A DNA stretch of 64,000 nt, taken from Lutraria lutraria. Its lineage: Eukaryota > Mollusca > Bivalvia > Venerida > Mactridae. This document shows, piece after piece, positions 12,901 to 27,270 of the stretch (the first letter of the stretch is position 1; every line of letters begins with the position of its first letter). The notes beneath the pieces were generated by a model that was not told the DNA's origin, did not search any database, and was given only the letters and a program-made list of their open reading frames with translations. A program made the position numbers and the translations under genes. Location of the stretch: assembly GCA_964023205.1 (NCBI GenBank), contig OZ026843.1, forward strand, positions 8,293,029-8,357,028. Direction: 5' to 3'.

Positions 12901-15900
12901 ACTTATCAAACTTATTGTATATGATAACTTGTGAAACAATTATCAAATTGTGAGGAAGTCCCAGACCAAGCAAGTTTACTCGTATATCCAAAAATCGCTT
13001 CTCAATTAGTTAATTACACAATCAACAATATACGTGTCAGTGTGTATAATGGTCCCAGGTCAGTGTCAAGGAATTGTTAATTTGCTCAACTGTCGTATTT
13101 TTCGCACCTTTGGTCGACTAATTTATTGATAAGATAACACGCACGTATTGACTGAAAATTTCGACTTTTCTATAATTTATTATTACATTTTACTATTTCA
13201 TTCTATTTTTTTCGGTTAATCGATTAATGATTTGATAACCGGTTAATCGGACAAACGAACGGTTAATCGATTAATCGATTAACCGTTTACATCCCTAGTT
13301 TCTACATACCCGTATATGTCTGCCCTTTAGAAGTAACAAGTCCTACGAGCACTCGAGCCCCAAATGACTCTTCATACATGTCTGGATAATCTTCACCAAT
13401 AATCTTTATATTACGGCTTAATAAACCCACTGCTGCACCAACACTTATGTCTAGTCCATTGCTCAATGTTTCATTTATAGCTGTAATTAATCAAACAAAG
13501 ATATCAGATCATGTTGAATTACACTATGCAAATTGGCACGAATTATTTTTTTAAATTTTAGAATCTTGGTTTTAGTTAAGTATGTATGTATAAGTAAGCT
13601 TTGTTTTAACTTAAATTAGTGTTTTATCCAATATCTTACCGACATGTCTATATCTACAGCTATCGTTTAAGGATAACGTCACGTTATCAGAAGCTACAGA
13701 CACAATCTGAAAAGATTCTGTTTGCCAGGGATCAAAACCTGTAGGACCAATAACGATATCATCGCCCGATACCCAGCTGACTGGTTCTGCCAAGACAATA
13801 CTGCTATCCCCAACATTAGCTGTAACAGCTAATTGTGTCCAAGTTGTGTTTACGTCTTTGCCAAACAGATCTAAGCCACCAAACACACCTGCATAAAAAA
13901 AGATAGAAGTCTGTGAAAAACATAGGTACCTCACGCATGATAAACAAAAACGAGCTTTTTTTACCGTAAAATATATGTATAGTATATACATAAGTATTAA
14001 CATGATGCTTATGCCACTTTAATTGTGCTGCACCGTTTTTCGTGACATTTTTGCTGAAACTAGCAAAGTGAATGACAAACAAGGAAAACTCTTTAAACTA
14101 TACATTAAATAGCATGATACTTTACTCTGAAGTCAGTAATACAAAATGAATACATATCCATGTAATGCGTGTATATGTTAACGTACCAATCGCTTTGGAG
14201 CCTAGGGTTGGCCCAGCGCCTGGGTCGAAATATTCTGATGAGTGGTTGCCTCTCAATGTAATAGTGGCAAGTCCATCAAATGGATCGTCTGGCCATCCAA
14301 TAATCAGGCGACCTCCCTTGATTACGATAAAGTCAGCCTCAATATTATACACTGCTCCAGGGGTGTCCAGGAATTCAAGCGTACCCTCGAGCAAAAGCGT
14401 TCCAAGTTTGTTTATGGATGTCATATTGACCACTATCCAGGAGTCTGAAAAAAGTAAAAAGAGGACAAGTTTTAGTTTGTACCGTAAATAATCAACGTGA
14501 ACATTTGTATAATCGAACTTATGTGAAAAACGTATTAATAATTCGATGATTGATATCTCGTTAAATTCGCAACATTCTTAGTAATTGCTGATATATTACA
14601 ATTATCATGCAAATACTCGTTCAAGCAACTCACCAAAGAGAATCTTAACACTGTCATAATCTTGTGGTATTCCACTACCATTGGATCCAACATTAGCGTA
14701 ATAACCATCAGACACGACGTTCCATATAACTGGATCATCCCAATAGTCGAAATCAAGAGGTTGCGACGTTTTAGGTGCCACAGTATCTGGATCTGGTGGC
14801 GGAATACAGTCTCTATAGTAACATTTGAAGGCAGTGAAACCAATTGGTCTGTCAAATGCGAATGAATCCATACCCCGTTTTCGTCGATTTGTTCCATGAA
14901 CTGAAAATTAAAGATAAGACCAATGTTAAATAGAAGGCATATTCTAAAGTACACTCCAAATCTACCTACGAATTTAAATACAAAAGAGAGAGAAAATGGT
15001 AGTTTAAGTCATTAAAACTGAAATTGCTATAATATGTATCAAGTCTTGCAAACTTATTTATTCCAGCATTAATCATAATGAATCCGTAATTATACTGAAT
15101 CTACCAGAAAAATATGTATCCCTAAGTCGTCGTCACTTACTTATCAATTTCATTTCATTTTTGGTAGTATCCCATTCCCAGTCACCATTCCTTGCAGTCA
15201 GTGGATCTATAGAGCCAACAGTTGCATTGATGAATGTTCTTCCTCCATCTATTGATAATCGATCGGGGAATTCACGAACTGTGACCTTCATGAATATGTA
15301 GTCATCATCCTGTTTATATTAAATGAAAAAGCAACGCTATAAAGATGCTGATACCGTTTACTACTATACGGATCTTGATTACAGTATTATGAGTAAGAAT
15401 GCGAAAGAAATCAGTTTTCTAATTAATCAGAAGATTGCATAGACTAGTATGTAGGTCAATACCTAGAATCAAACACCTGTATTTTATTAAAAATGCAGAC
15501 ACTGCACATTTTGCCAAATACATTTTTGGTGTACCAGTATATCACTATGTTTCCTATCACTTACGTGTATCTTATTATATCCATGATATAATTGTGTACT
15601 TACCAGAAAATCATAAAACTGTCCGGTAAAGCTAATGTTTTCAATGTGGTCAGCATGCTCAAACTCAAACTGATATGTAGCTCCTCCGAGCAGGGCACAC
15701 ATCCAGCCGGGTTTGTGAGTGAGTCGTTTCTTCAGGAACTGAACAGAGCTGTTACCATATTCGTTGGTAAAAATAAAATCTTTGCCTTCAAGTGATTTCG
15801 GAGATGGCTTGTTGAAAGCGAATCTATGCCATTTATGCTGAGGTGGACACGTACTTGCTGGTATACCGAAGCTAAACGAAGACAGAGCTTCACAATCAGG

Positions 15901-18900
15901 TGGTAATGTTCCGGAAGCAGGCAGAATAGTCCAGTTCGCAGGTTTTCCGGTTGCGGTACCATCCTTGTCTAGAATAATACCTTCCCAATGCCAAGAATAA
16001 AAACCTCTATTTGGAGAATTAATCCATGACAACTCTTCAGTATGGTAAGTATAGCCACCACATTCAACGGAGCAGGTGCCAGTGATTCGTGTGAAGCCAA
16101 AACCATAACATCCTGAGGAATCGAAGTTCACAAATCGCACATTTTTTACTCTAAAGCCTCGTCCGAAAGGAAATACTATAGCGCTTGTGGTACATCCTTG
16201 AGTTGAGCTAGGTATTACAGTTGTTCTGCCCACAATTAAACTGTCTGCAATCATTGGAGAGTCATCGGTAAATTGAGGTACATTTATAACTTTTTTGCCT
16301 TCATAGCCAGCTAATCTGTTTTGAACGAGTACGAAATCTTTGAACTGCAAAGCTCCAGAGTTAACAGCTTCAGCACCTTTGTCATTATTCCATGAAAACA
16401 AACTCTCAAAAACTGCAGGTTTCACCTCTGTACCACCACAGCCTCCCTTAAGTGGGAAGTAGTCTTCGAATATCCAAAGTCCGAACCAGCCAAACGAGTG
16501 AGCAGAATTGTTCCTAAAAACTCCTAGCGGCACATTCTTAGGACAAACACTAGTTGTAAATGATGGTCCATCTGGGTGGTTATGCATTCTATACCAGTAA
16601 CCAAAGTGAGTTCCACCTGCTGCTGCATTGTGCTGAATAGTGTTGTTTGGATTGGTTACCCAGAAAGAGGCAGGTGTAACATCATCATTGAGTAAGCTTG
16701 AACTACCAATCACAAATACGGCCAAATTGTACTGTAAAGTGTTGCCTGTTTCTATACCATCCTCCAAGAAGAAGGCACCTCCCATGATGTTGTATATAAC
16801 AGTTTTTTCTACGAGTGTGTTGTGGGAACCGTGGATATTAACAGCTCTGTTAAATGCATGATGAATACCACATCCTCTGACGTAACTAGTGGACATGTCG
16901 CCATTCAAATGGAAATGTATTGGGTAGCGACCCAATCTGAATGCCTGACCAGCAAAAGTAACTTCTGTGTATGAGATTCTAGCTTTTGCTTCATGAGTGT
17001 CATAGACAGGAGCATGGACGAGAATCATGGCACCAAACTGACTACTACCAATCTCATCCCCAAATCGTCCAAGGAAGCAAGTTTGGACAGCGAACTCACC
17101 TAGAATATCGAAAAGAAATATTGTTAGAGTAAAAGGGAATAAATAAAAAAAAATAACGTTTTATTTCGATGATGTGAAATACAAGTCTTAACATTCTAGA
17201 ACGGTCGTTAATATTATTTCCATTACCTGTATTAAATCCATTTGGACATGCTTTAATTTCATCTTCCCATTGTGGATCTTGGTTTCCTCTTACAACGACA
17301 TTATGTGTAAGAAGTCCAACCTCCGCTCTAAATTCTACAAGCGTCCCGTCAAATGTCTCTTCTGTACCAACATGCTCAGCTTCTAATGGAGAATCTAATG
17401 TCAGAGTACGATTGTCACTACTAATGGCAGTTATTGTTTTCTTTTCATTTTCACTTTGTGTATGTCGATGTCCAGTGGCAGCTATTACAATCTCATCACC
17501 GACATTCCATTCCACTGGATCTACTAATTCTAATACATTTGATCCTTGTGCTGCTGTAGAAGCTAAACGCGTCCATGTAAGAGGCACTTCAATACCTAGA
17601 AATAGAACATATTTCAATATTATAAATTACGACAATTCCTTCACTTATTAATTTATATTCCATATTATTCTGGGTTGCTCATGCAAATAGTTAACCCCAA
17701 AACGATGTTATGAAAATATAGTTGTAACACACAGGAAATTCGAATGTTTATTATGTTAATGTTCCTATTTGTAAGTGAAGTTAACGAAGAATTAAATCGA
17801 ATATAGTAATACCATGCAGATCAAGTGTTCCATTCCTGACAGCCAATACTTTAGTTCCATAAATCGGAAGTTCCTTGCTCCGATGGTGACCATGTAAAGT
17901 TATGATTCCGCTGTGTTGGAATGGTTGGTCCTCAGTACCAACTTGTAATAACCCACCATCAGTAATCATTATAATATTTGATTGCAATTCAACATCGACG
18001 TCATCGAAAATAAGGTTGCCTGCAAAATGATGAAGAATCATTGAACATGATGCTATAAATATAACAGAGACTATAAGATATTGTTACAAATTTGACTTAA
18101 AATACATTCTAAATCAACAACAACAATTTATAAGATCAAACATATTCCAAAACTATTGCCAGATAACAAAGTAAAACATTATGAATAGCATTAGACACTG
18201 TACCTTGAATTAAGAGGAAACTAAGCACTGGTGTATTAACATCTAACATTAGAGTCGTTCCTTTTGGTACAACAACAAACTCTCCCTCCTGAGGTAAAGG
18301 ACCACCGCCCCATGTAAATGTCGAGGACCAAACATCTATGTAGTGATAGTCAGAACCTCCTGATGACACCTGAAAGTTAACCATTTAGAAGTGTTATCAT
18401 GTCACGAAACAACTCTTTTTAGGAATCGAATATGTTTTATAGAACTTGCTTACACACAACAATATATGCTAGAATGCTCATGAAAATAGCAAGCTACCCC
18501 TTAAACCATATTATGAATATTGACATCAATACTAGAAAAATCTAATAACTTCAAATACTTGTTCCAATTTCGATCTGATGATTCAAACTTACCTCTTCGG
18601 CTATTCCATTTCCAGATACTTGTACTTCTACTTTGGCTTCTACTGATCCAGCATGAGAACCAGTAGTGCATTCAATTTGAGAATCTGTCACCGTAGTAAC
18701 AACACACACAGACCCATCTATGTCAACACCTACACTACCTGCAGCCGTTCTAAAATAGTAAAACAATAGTACTTATGTGACGTTTTAATATAAACAGATA
18801 TTATGGTTCACATTATAAAATATCTAACATCTATGTATACTGTTTATCTCAGGTATTCATTTAAATATGTTGTTTTCGGTTTGAATCAATAAATAGTATA

Positions 18901-21900
18901 TATAATTTATCTACATTAAGCACAACTTACCCGAATCCGGAACCAGAAATAGTAATTGTTGTACCACCCCCAGTACCTCCTCTAGAAGGGCTTATACTGG
19001 TGATAGATGGAGTAAGGGCCGAATCGTATGTATAAGCATTTGTTAAAGTCCTTGAAAGACCATTCAGCGATACAACAACATCGCAGGTTTGGGCTGAAAT
19101 AAAAATTGCAAACAATTGAATGTTTCGGACAATCAAGCAGTTTTATGTTCGACAAAGGGAATATGATCATTGACAGACGATGTAACTACATGTATCATTT
19201 CAAATAATGTAATATAACTGTCTAAACAGCGTTCTTTGTTTTCAAAACATGTTGTATACGTAATTTAAAACAAAACTTTACATACCAGAATAAATAGGTG
19301 TGCGACAAATGAAACTACTTGATGTTATGGATATTGGTAGACACAGCACTCCGCAAATTGTTATGGTAGCATTCGTATCAAATCCAGTTCCAGATATGGC
19401 AACAGTTTGGCCGCCAGCTGTACCGCCTTCAAAATAATAAGAATACATACATTTTACGTTTTAGGAATTGCTTTATAACGTTATAATGTACTTTTTGTAA
19501 TTCACTACTTAGTTTTAAAAAGTATAATTAAATGTATCAGTTGATTATTCTTAGTTCATATTTTAGTGACAATTTCGAAATTCGAAAAGGTTGACATCTA
19601 AACAATGATAGCCTGTATTTCTACAAAAAAAACGAAGATGTCGAGTTAACCTACCTTGAACTGGATTAATGGAGGTTGCACTTAGTTCGTACTCGAATTC
19701 AACATCTGTGTTTGAAGCTCCAAGACCTTTGACATGTACAAAGACAGACGCCATTCCAGTAGAATGGTTACCAACAGTACAATTTATTTCAGTACTACTC
19801 ATGGAGATTACTGGACAACCAGTAAGGGCTACGAGAACTACTACATTACTGCCGGCGAGGTTTGATCCAGTTATTGTAAGAATATCACCGGCCTGACCAG
19901 AAGTTGGACTAATAGATGATATAGTCGGTGTTGAGCTTTGAGCATAACTGTAAGAACTAGGTGTGTATACTTCTCCATTCGATGTAATGGAAACGCTTTC
20001 AATTCCAGCGGCGTGTGGCTGTGTAATGCAAACAACATGAGATAAGTTTGTAGAGATGATGTCACAAGGATTTCCTCCTACAGTAACAAGAGTATCATTC
20101 TCAACGAAGCCATTACCAAATATAGTAAGAGTTGTCTCCCCGTATATACTTCCTGTAGATGGCGATATTGACGAGATATCAGGTATACCAATAAGTGATA
20201 GACTGCCGGATGGCTTTCCATAATCTTTTATTCTCACGATGACTTCGTTAGAACCAGCCGGAATGTTATCGACCGATGCGGTAATTGAAGTGTCATTAAC
20301 GAATGTAACCATAGCAGGTACACCACCTACAGTCACTTGTACGTCCGAAGTATAGTTTCCGAATGAGGTACCAGTTATCGTAAAGTTGGTTGAAGATGAC
20401 ATGTTTGTTGGGCTGATACTTGTCATAGTAGGTGTCCATAATGTTGCATAAACATATATACAAGGCTGTGCTGGAAAGGTTTCACATTTGGCAAAAAGCG
20501 GAGCGCCGCCAACATATATTGCCACTTCTACACTCTTTTCACCTTGTGATGCAGACGTAGGTGTTTCACATATGATTTCCGAGAATGAGGTTTCAATGAT
20601 ATTGCATGTATAGTCACCGACGGTTACCAAAGGTAGGTCCACAAATCCGAAGCCAGAAATTGTAAGCAAGGCACCTCCAGCCAGTGACCCAAATAAAGGA
20701 CTTATATTATCTATGTTAGGAATAATGGCAAAACCTCGGTCTTGGGCAGAATTAATGTTAATAAGTGCCTTCCCTCTGTTATGAACCCGCAATTCCAGCT
20801 GGTGAAAGATTCCTATTTCCGGTTCTCCAGATTTCAACATAATGCATATTAGTTCTGTTTCAGTTGATGCTGTAACATTACACGGGAATCCTCCAAAAGT
20901 GACTTCGTTTTGACAATTTGTTGTAGAAAAACCTTCTCCGATTAAAGTTATTTCAGTCTGTGTGGTGCCATTGTTTACCTCAACAGAGTTTACCACTGGT
21001 GTCATGCAAGACCGGAATTCAAAATTGAATTTATCTGAATCTCCACCTGACGGTCGATTGTCAGAACATCCTGTTTTCGCACTTGTTATTGATTGACATG
21101 AGGAGATATCATTTGGGTTCGAAGAACCTGTAATGTAGGAAAGTAAACATATGTGAATAAAAATGCATTAAACCATTCGTTTTGATTTTAATTAAGATAT
21201 GTAGCATTTGAGAACTGAATCAAAGTAGTATGCTCGACTTCGCACGAAAAGTGTATGTGTTAGTAAATAAAACAAACATCACTTACCCCCTACATCATGT
21301 AGCGCATGCACATTACCAACTTGCACATCGACTTCACCGAGATTTGACAATGCACCGACAACATTAACTGTACCCGCATAATTTTTTATGCCCCATTCAT
21401 CAACAAAACCACTCCATACGTAGTAAGTGCCAACTTGATTAAATTGATGAACATATTGACCTGAAAGTATAAAAATACTTTCATTTGTCTATATTGTATT
21501 CCTGTATCAATGCATTTAAATTACAATCATCGTTAATAAATGTATCATTAAAATAACAGACGGCTTAATTAAATTGTTGATACGACTTTCTTTTCCTTAA
21601 TGTTTAACTTACCAGTTCTACTTGGTGTCCCACTGGAAAATCCACCAATTTTAGCAGTGGTTGAACTTGGACTATCCACTTCTAAGATAGAATGGGCAAT
21701 GTTATTAACGAACGAAGGTGTGTTCCAGCTCCATTGTACAAAATCTCCCTCGTTTATAGTAAGATAAGGTTCATCAAATGCATAATAAACTCCAAAAGCT
21801 GAAAGAAAAAACGATAAGTAAATTTAGATGGTGCATGACTTACCCACAACATAGGAAAACAAATTTGGTACAGTGGTAATATTAATGAATTACAGACAAG

Positions 21901-24900
21901 TATGTTGATAATCATAAATTTCATATTTCCAATTATACTAGATAATATTAATTCCTAAACATACCTGGGTCAATTCCATTGTTAGTAACTTCATGGACTT
22001 CACCAGCGTCGCTTATTTCGCAGATAATTTGCATGTGAGAAAACGAAGTGATCGCACATTCTTTACGACCAACCGTTACTGTAACAATGGACTCGTCAAT
22101 ACCAAATCCAGTTCCTGTTATAGTAAGTTCGGTGCCACCAACCAAAGATCCTTGTAATGGGTATACGTTCGTGACAACTAATGCCACATTGACAGTTGGC
22201 AATTCAAAGTCCGTGCTGTAAATAATATTGTAAAAAACATTAGTACCTGATATTTAAACAATTGTGTGATGGTTTTATTTATTGGAACAAGTACAAAAGA
22301 AAACGCGCTTGAATGTTGAATTTTAGCAACACTTTAGTACATCTGAGTAAATTGATAGAATAAACTGATTAAACAAAATATATAATATCTGAATATTGCT
22401 ACCAGTCTTAATAATGTAATTTGGTGAGGAAAATAGTAAGTCTTACTCATTCACAGCAAATCCATCTCCAGACACATCGACTTTAATCTCTAGTGATCCG
22501 GGTGTACTGATGTCCAATAATTCTATTTCAATTTGAGAGTCAGACCATGAAAGAATCTTTGCTGGCTGAGTACCAACATGCACAGTTCCAGGAGTAACAG
22601 TGAAGTTGTTTCCAGCAATGGTTATGTTATCACCTGCAAGATATTAAGTTTTTAAATCATCATAAATGTGTTTTGTATTCCGTGAAGATTGGTAATCGAA
22701 TGTAATCAGAACTATTTGCGTTATTTTCTTTAGTGCCTTACTCATTAATATACAGATTATAGGGTCATATAGCATATCAGTATACGATTGTATAACTATA
22801 AAATCCAATTTACCTTTCACATCAAGTATAGTTGGTTGCACATTGTTGATTACGGGTGTCAGTGAAGTATTATACGAATATCCGTTGTACGAGAGGGAGA
22901 CAGATCCAAGGTCAAGGTCAACTGTATAAGTTCCAGCAGTGCTCTAAAATAATATTGGCAATTATTAAATACTAACTTAGTATTTATTTCAAAGCAATGT
23001 ACATATACTGTATACAATATATTAATCGTTACTGGAAGTGTTCCTAGCTTTAAATTTCTATCAAATTTTCGAATACATTATACATACAGAGTATTATATT
23101 ATCACATAATTATCGTTCTAATATTTATTAGTTTATATACTTACTGATGGTGGCACAACACAAACTATCTCGTCAGACGCAACATTTACAATTTCACAAG
23201 CAACAGAATTGATTGATACATTAGTATCAGGTCTAAATCCGTAGCCATTTATTGTTAAATTCGTACCTCCTGAAAAAATAAGATATAATGTACATGCATC
23301 AAATTTCCATATCAAGACTACATGCATTATAATCGAAGTACAAATGTTATAAGCAAACGTATGATTTATTAAATAAGTTATAAGAATAATGCATTTATAT
23401 AACATTACATTAGTTATTATCTGAATATAAGTTAAAAGATTATCCCATAACACATAACAACAGTAGTACTTACCCCCAAGACTTCCAGATGTTGGTGATA
23501 TGTCTGTGATGTCCGCAGTATAAGAGAACATTTCTTGCCCACTAGCCGTGCCGGTCCCTTCAACAGTTACAACAACGGGGTATGATCCCAATGGTCCATT
23601 TCCACAAACGCAGGTAATATTCGTATTTGAGGACAGTGTGACATTACATGGGATCCCTCCTATGGTGACAGTATTATCTGTCATCACTTCACTGAACCCT
23701 AAACCCGATATTTCAACAGAAGTGCCTAATGCACCTGTTGAGGGAGAAACTGCAGTTACGCTCGGTGTTACGGATGCATCCCACTGGAATGAACAGTTAC
23801 CGGAACATGCTGTTGGAACATCGTTGATGTACAATCTGACCTGTGGTTGGTCGTGCACAGTGGAAACCATGTCACCAGTGAGAGGATCGTAATATAAACC
23901 ACCATTTACGTTAGTAGTAATACTTCCAGCTGCGTCAATTCCTGCTAAATTCCCATACGTGACCTGAAAAATGCCACACCAGTAGTAGTACATAACATAA
24001 ACTCAAATATACTAGTATTGTGGAACCCGAGCGGACAGAAAATGTGATCCCAACATAAGCAATGACCATTTTAGGTATTACAACTTTAAACTGTACTCTT
24101 TTGTTTTATCTTCGCAAAAATGTTAAAATAATTACAAAAGTAGCAATATTTGTTATTTCTGTAAAGTCACCTAAGAGATACTTCAAATTATTTACCAATC
24201 TGTCCGCTCTTTTTTAGATAATAATTCTGGGCACTGGTTATGTAATTCATTAAAACAATAATTTTGATAATTACATTTTGTATATGAACAAGCACATGCA
24301 TACTTACTGTCATTTCAGGTAAATCACCAGGAAGTGTTAAGAAAGTTACAGGCATATTAAAGTTTGCACAATCTCCATTCTTCTCTACTTGCAGAGATCC
24401 GATTCCTCTTAGAGACTCCATTTCTTTATCGAATTCAGCGGCTTTCAAAGAGACATTTAAGCCTGGAACACAATAAAGTCAATGAAATAATTAATTTATC
24501 TTGAGTATTTATTTTAGTTTAGTAGCATACTGTTTACTAAGCAAATCACTTTTGTATCTAAATGAATTTGATGCTTCAGCAAAATCAGAAAATAAATATC
24601 AAGATGGAAATAATTTATATAGATATGGAATATTCTTTAATCTTTACAAGATTGCCAGTTACGATGATTTATCTTGTAAAATTTTGAAAAAAATATTTTT
24701 TAAACTAATATATTAAGTATTAATGTTTTACACATTTACCATTTCGACTATATCCGTTGAAAGTAATATCAATGAAGCCAGTGACTGGGGGAGAAGCTTC
24801 TGATGTTCTTGTGTTCTGGATAACACCAGCACCACCACCATTGTCTAGTTTTAAAGTAGCTGACGAACTTGTACTTGCTGTCTGTCCATTTGTAACCTAA

Positions 24901-27222
24901 GGAAATAAAAGATAGAGAATATTAAACTAATCCAATGTAAATCATACTGTATGAAATGAAAAAGTAAGCTAATGAAAAGAAACGGTTTGCTAAAAATATT
25001 CAACTCAATGCATTTAGTACTTCAAACATTTAATTCCGATACTGCAATGAACCAATACGTGTACAGTAACGCTAGGTGTAATTGTAGACCAGATTCAACT
25101 TTTATCATGCTGTAAATATAGATAGATATATAGAAGATAGATAGATATATATTTGGTATAAACATGTACAAAGTGCTCACTTACCCTTCCATTAGCCAGT
25201 TCAAACAATGGAAAGTCGTAGCCACAATCAAATGGTACGAGAGTAACAGCGAATGATGTTACGTTCAGTGAGGAAACTGACACTGTATTGATGAATGCGT
25301 TGTTTGGTCTAGCTGCAGGAAGCCGTCTCAAGTTTATCTCTAAAAAAATAAAATATAAAAGATGCATTGTTAACTCAGATGCCTTGTATGCCTTTATATC
25401 ACTGTTATAAGGAGTATTGCTGTATGATTAACTCATATAATACAGTGGAATGACCAAGAGTCCATTTACAGATTGCAAACGAGCTGACGCTAAATTTTGA
25501 TAATTTCGATAATACTAATTACTTACCCGGGTCGTTTGTAGTAGCTTTACGTCCGATATAAACTGAATCAACAAAAGCATCAACCCCACCATTAGCTCGG
25601 TACACCCAAACTTCATCCAATCTGTGCTCTATATCATCTGGTTTACGATTTTGTACCGTATCATATACGTCAACACAGGTGTAATACCATGTTTCCGATC
25701 TAAAATGTTATCGATATTAAAGTAAATATTTTCACATTTCTTTGGTTTGATGTTCAGGTATATAAATATACGAACATCATTTTCTTTGAAAAAGTATCCC
25801 CACTATTTTATGTTTTACCAAAACAATCTTTAAATATGTTAATGTACTAAGTCCTATATACACTGCATTTGGTGTTTCAGTATATAACTTCTCAATCAGC
25901 CTTTATTGCATAACAAATTACGAACAGAAGTGTCTTTTGTGTACTTACATTGTGACAGAATCAGTCTGAAAGTCATAATACCATTCGTAGTTTTGAGAAT
26001 ATACTTCTAAATCATCTGAATTTCTGTAGGAAAATCTCACACCAATTTTTGATGCTAAGAAACCTTTGTATGCAAAACAAAGCTGAAATAAATAACATCA
26101 AGTTTTAGTAAATTTGACCATTTGGTACAAATTCTCAGAGTCAGAAGTTTTATTTGGTGAATTTCAAGAGTCAAAATGCTATTATATATAAGGGTCAAAT
26201 GAGTGTCCTGTTCATATAGCACACTTTTCATCTGTACAATAGATGTTCAAGAACGCTTCACAAACACTTAAAAGGAATCATAGTATTATACACATTTAGT
26301 ATCAATTTACAGTCTTATCAAAGTTGAGTCAAAGAACAATTACTTTTCACACTCTTTGTCGAAAAGATTTGTATCAAGTCATTGCATTATGTTATTAATC
26401 TAAATCTATGGTAAAGAACTTCCACGGCTATTACTGCATTCTTTTCAATGCATTTGTTTCTGAATTTCGACATACACATAAACATGATGTATTTAAAGGT
26501 ACACCACAAAGGAGTAAAATTCGTTTCTTTTTTACCGTTCCATAAGATGCCAACATAATTCCTAAATCATCCTCAGATTTTCTGTAAATACGCCATGGGT
26601 TCTTTAAGGCATATCTCCCACAGAATGGATCAGTATCTTTAACTCTGGATCCAGAGAATCTACTAGAATCAGCTTCAAAACTCTGGTAGTACGTGGAGAG
26701 ACTTGCACTTTCGAATATACTCGGGCACTTGGCTTCAAATAAACTTTCTACTGCAGATGACAACTATAAAAGAAAATGCTGAATTAAGACAGATATATGA
26801 ATGTTGTAAATTATTAATACTAATATGCTTTAAAGCGAGTAGATTTACATGCCAATTATGTTTTGTATTCTGGAATTTACCAAATCTTTAAAAAGTCTTT
26901 TAGCGTCATCTATAAAAGATAATGTGTGTAAAACTTACACTGTTGGCAGATATTGAAGACACGGAAAACGATCGAGATACAATATCTTCCAGCATTAAGG
27001 CAACCGTATCAAGATCGGGTTCCCCGCGAATATCTTCTGTTACTGAATATGTGACGTCAGAGCTATTAATAACCTTTATCACTTCAATATCTGGAAAATC
27101 ACCTACAATGAGAAGTAACATGTATACGTATAAAATGGTATGAAACACAGTCGCATAATTTATAATTGACAAACTGATATTATTTGTTCCGCTTCAAAAA
27201 GAGTATGGGTATCTTATTTCCG

Positions 27223-27270
<48 letters not shown>

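Noticed and set aside
12404..13297. Autonomous hAT transposon
   Set aside because: No transposase-like open frame exists in the 894 bp; only the ends identify the superfamily.
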